From positions 1 through 8,486 of the forward strand of contig CAIYOB010000470.1 of assembly GCA_903927685.1 (NCBI GenBank): a stretch of DNA of 8,486 bases, written 5' to 3'. The stretch comes from an uncultured Planctomycetaceae bacterium (lineage in GTDB: Bacteria; Planctomycetota; Planctomycetia; Pirellulales; Pirellulaceae). Under the pieces are notes generated by a model. The model made no database searches. It saw nothing but the letters and a program-made list of their open reading frames with translations, and had not been told where the DNA came from. A program made the translations under genes and the position numbers. Position 1 is the first letter of the stretch; every line of letters starts with the position of its first letter. Shown piece after piece: positions 6,900 to 8,486 of this stretch.

Positions 6900-7066
6900 T
6901 TGTTGAACGTACCACCGCTTACAAATTCCTTGGAGGGCGGCGACTGACGGATGCGACGTTCGGCGGCCTCGGTCGTGGCTCGGATGTCCCCTCCAAGGCG
7001 TTTGCAGGCTGCAGCGATCCACGCATGGCGGCGTGCTGCAGGCCTCGTGAGCGGTGGTACGTTCTT
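6900..7066 (+). ncRNA. Candidate structured RNA: small RNA or folK leader
   Basis: The segment folds by eye into a three-way junction. The closing stem P1 pairs 6905-6922 with 7047-7064: 18 bp, all Watson-Crick except one U-G (6920/7049). P2 pairs 6928-6937 with 6989-6998 (10 bp, CCTTGGAGGG) and carries an inner stem 6941-6947/6969-6975 that includes another U-G. P3 pairs 7007-7015 with 7035-7044 (one bulged base), topped by 7021-7024/7031-7034. Both wobbles are allowed only in a plus-strand transcript. A promoter ends about 7 nt before it, and the folK ribosome binding site GGAG (7074-7077) lies 10 nt after P1. I do not recognise it as 6S, SRP, 5S, tmRNA or a riboswitch. A mobile repeat with inverted ends is an alternative. 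Confidence 0.55.
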
Positions 7067-7087
7067 TGTCTCTGGAGCTGCTCGCTC

Positions 7088-8065
7088 ATGGCGACGACGC
7101 TGATTGCGCTGGGTGCAAACCTCGGCGACCGCCTGGGCAATCTGCAGCGTGCCATCGCGCTGTTGGACCGCCCGCCCGCTCAACGGGTCGTCGCGCACAG
7201 CCGCTGGTTCAGCACCGCTCCCATCGGCGGTCCGGCCGGACAGGCTCCGTTCGTGAACGCGGCGGCCCGGGTCGAGACTTCGCTGACGCCACTGGAATTG
7301 TTGGCCTTGCTCCGCGACATCGAAGCGGAACTCGGCCGCCAGCGCCGCGAGCGGTGGGCGGCGCGGAGCGTGGATCTGGACTTGCTGCTGTTTGACGACC
7401 TCGTGCTCGACACTCCGGATCTCCAGCTTCCGCACCCGCGGATGGCGTTTCGGCGGTTTGTGCTGGAGCCCGCGGCGGATGTCGCGGCCGATCTCGTGCA
7501 CCCGGGCATCGGCTGGACGATCGGGCAACTGCTGCAGCACCTGAACGCCGCGCCGAACTACTTGGCCCTCACCGGTCTGCCCGGCGCCGGAAAAACCGCC
7601 CTGGCTCAAGCCACCGCATCCGCCACCGCCGGCGTCTGGCTGGCGGACCCCGCCGCCGGAGACGCCTCGCCCGCGCCGCCGCCGCAGCCTGTGGTGGCGG
7701 ACGAAACGCTCCGCTGGCGTCAACGCGTGGACGCGCTCGCCAGCCAGGCGTGGGACCCGGCGAGTCCCGTCGTGGTCAGCGATTTCTGGCTGGGCCAGTC
7801 GCTGGCGTACAGCCAGTGGTGGCCGAGCGAGCGGCAGTGGAGCGACTTTGCGGCCGAGCATCAGCTGGACGCGGCCACCGTCGCCCAGCCGAAGCTGCTG
7901 GTGCTGTTGGACAAGCCCGCGGTTTCGCCGGGCTGGGAACCTGTCCGCGCGGAGTTGCGCAAGCTGGTCCGCCAGCGCGGCCGGGGGCCGCTGCTGGAAC
8001 TGGATGCGTCCCGACCCGATTGGGCTCTTGTGGAGCTGTGCGCGGCGGTCGAGGCGATGCGATAA
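7088..8065 (+). CDS. folK: 2-amino-4-hydroxy-6-hydroxymethyldihydropteridine pyrophosphokinase fused to a nucleoside-kinase-like domain
   Basis: A 325-residue two-domain protein. Residues 1-155 are HPPK, which transfers pyrophosphate from ATP to the pterin precursor in folate synthesis. The start reads ALGANLGDR (7-15), then FVNAA (55-59), the full HPPK signature RWAARSVDLDLL (89-100) with Mg-binding Asp96 and Asp98, and LPHPRM (114-119). Typical stand-alone FolK ends near here. Residues 157-325 begin NYLALTGLPGAGKT with Walker A GLPGAGKT (163-170), followed by VVVSDFWLGQSLAY (228-241) and PKLLVLLDKP (268-277), a layout like deoxynucleoside kinases. The usual Asp-Arg pair of those kinases is Asp232-Phe233, so activity is uncertain. 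ATG 7088 is chosen because HPPK homology begins there and GGAG lies 10 nt upstream. The frame is open back to 6875, but that part is the structured segment. Confidence 0.93.
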   Translation: MATTLIALGANLGDRLGNLQRAIALLDRPPAQRVVAHSRWFSTAPIGGPAGQAPFVNAAARVETSLTPLELLALLRDIEAELGRQRRERWAARSVDLDLLLFDDLVLDTPDLQLPHPRMAFRRFVLEPAADVAADLVHPGIGWTIGQLLQHLNAAPNYLALTGLPGAGKTALAQATASATAGVWLADPAAGDASPAPPPQPVVADETLRWRQRVDALASQAWDPASPVVVSDFWLGQSLAYSQWWPSERQWSDFAAEHQLDAATVAQPKLLVLLDKPAVSPGWEPVRAELRKLVRQRGRGPLLELDASRPDWALVELCAAVEAMR

Positions 8066-8066
8066 A

Positions 8067-8076
8067 AGTTCGAACT
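8067..8076. repeat. Short perfect palindrome AGTTCGAACT
   Basis: A 10-bp perfect palindrome immediately after the folK stop codon, followed by GTCCCCC. It fills much of the 35-bp gap before the next gene. The stem is too short and lacks a T-run, so it is not a convincing terminator. It could be an operator or the remnant of a REP-like repeat. Confidence 0.35.
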
Positions 8077-8100
8077 GTCCCCCAGACTTGAAAGCCGTTC

Positions 8101-8486
8101 ATGCAGACCGCGAATCTCAAGGAGCATCTGATCAGCCGCATCCTGCCGCGGGTGGAAATGCCGGGCCAGTACATCGGCGGCGAACTGAACATGGTTCGCA
8201 AGGACCCGGGCCGCGTGCGCGGGCGACTGTGCCTGGCCTTTCCCGACGCCTATACGATCGGCATGAGCCACCACGGCCTGCAGGTGCTGTACTCGTTGAT
8301 GAACGCCCGCGACGATTGGTATTGCGAGCGGGTGTTCACGCCCTGGCCGGACATGGAACAGCGGCTCCGCGAAGCTGGCGAGCCGCTTTACAGCCTCGAG
8401 TCGTTCACGCCGCTGGGCGTCTTTGACGTGCGCGGCTTCTCGCTGCAATTCGAGATCTGCTACACGAATATCCTGACGAGGCTCGA
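8101..8486 (+). CDS. TIGR03960-family B12-binding radical SAM protein, N-terminus (3' end outside window)
   Basis: The first 128 residues of a protein that continues past the window. LISRILPRVEMPGQYIGGELN (10-30), GRLCLAFPDAYTIGMSHHGL (41-60), ERVFTPWPDME (76-86) and the LYSLESFTPL...FD..GFSLQFEICYTN stretch (96-123) match what I know of the N-terminal, cobalamin-binding-like part of the TIGR03960 family. The CxxxCxxC cluster motif would lie beyond the edge. The full protein is usually several hundred residues, and its reaction is not established. ATG 8101 has no strong ribosome binding site. It begins 35 bp after folK on the same strand and may be read through from it. Confidence 0.88.
   Translation, partial: MQTANLKEHLISRILPRVEMPGQYIGGELNMVRKDPGRVRGRLCLAFPDAYTIGMSHHGLQVLYSLMNARDDWYCERVFTPWPDMEQRLREAGEPLYSLESFTPLGVFDVRGFSLQFEICYTNILTRL

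Noticed and set aside
6905..7064. MITE with 18-bp terminal inverted repeats
   Set aside because: No adjacent target-site duplication: the flanks read TTGTT on the left and TTTGT on the right, not in matching position. The internal stems favour an RNA. It is kept only as an alternative.
6900..7066. THF riboswitch upstream of folK
   Set aside because: The gene context is tempting, but the 18-bp closing stem, the three-way junction and the size of about 165 nt do not fit the THF aptamers I know.
6875..7087. N-terminal extension of FolK by 71 residues
   Set aside because: HPPK homology starts exactly at 7088 with a ribosome binding site. The extension is made of the structured segment and the translation is not protein-like.
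6680..7861. 393-codon minus-strand frame opposite folK and across the intergenic region
   Set aside because: It crosses the promoter region and is antisense to well-supported HPPK motifs. Low-complexity composition.

Overview
The window is GC-rich, densely coded chromosomal DNA that most likely comes from a planctomycete, probably the Pirellulales. This rests on protein character: a very long ABC-2-like permease with a C-terminal 'HGKFPQKLDDLV...YLRQLPLNP' segment of a type I associate with planctomycete proteins, a FolK fused to a P-loop kinase, and a tryptophan-rich hypothetical protein. No rRNA or other taxonomic marker is present, so the placement is inference. I found no tRNA, rRNA, CRISPR array, transposase or phage gene.

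Left part, minus strand (4379 down to 1): a transport operon read right to left. A sigma-70-like promoter overlaps a 22-bp imperfect palindrome and drives a short YtrA-type GntR repressor. Next come an ABC ATPase, whose ribosome binding site overlaps the repressor's stop codon, and a permease of more than 956 codons that runs off the left edge. Between ATPase and permease sits a 144-bp spacer built from 7-bp repeats flanking a near-perfect 28-bp inverted repeat. The layout suggests an autoregulated, stress- or drug-responsive ABC-2 exporter.

Middle, minus strand (6683 down to 4408): an HpcH/HpaI-family class II aldolase, an unrecognised 216-residue protein and a CPBP-family membrane protein. 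They are co-oriented and closely spaced, but no common function is evident.

Right part, plus strand (6865 to 8486): a promoter, then a roughly 165-nt segment that folds on paper into a three-way-junction RNA with an 18-bp closing stem, then folK fused to a deoxynucleoside-kinase-like domain. The window ends in the N-terminus of a TIGR03960-type B12-binding radical SAM protein. The structured segment between the divergent aldolase and folK genes is the most unusual item here. It is either a small RNA or a folK leader, and I cannot match it to a known family.
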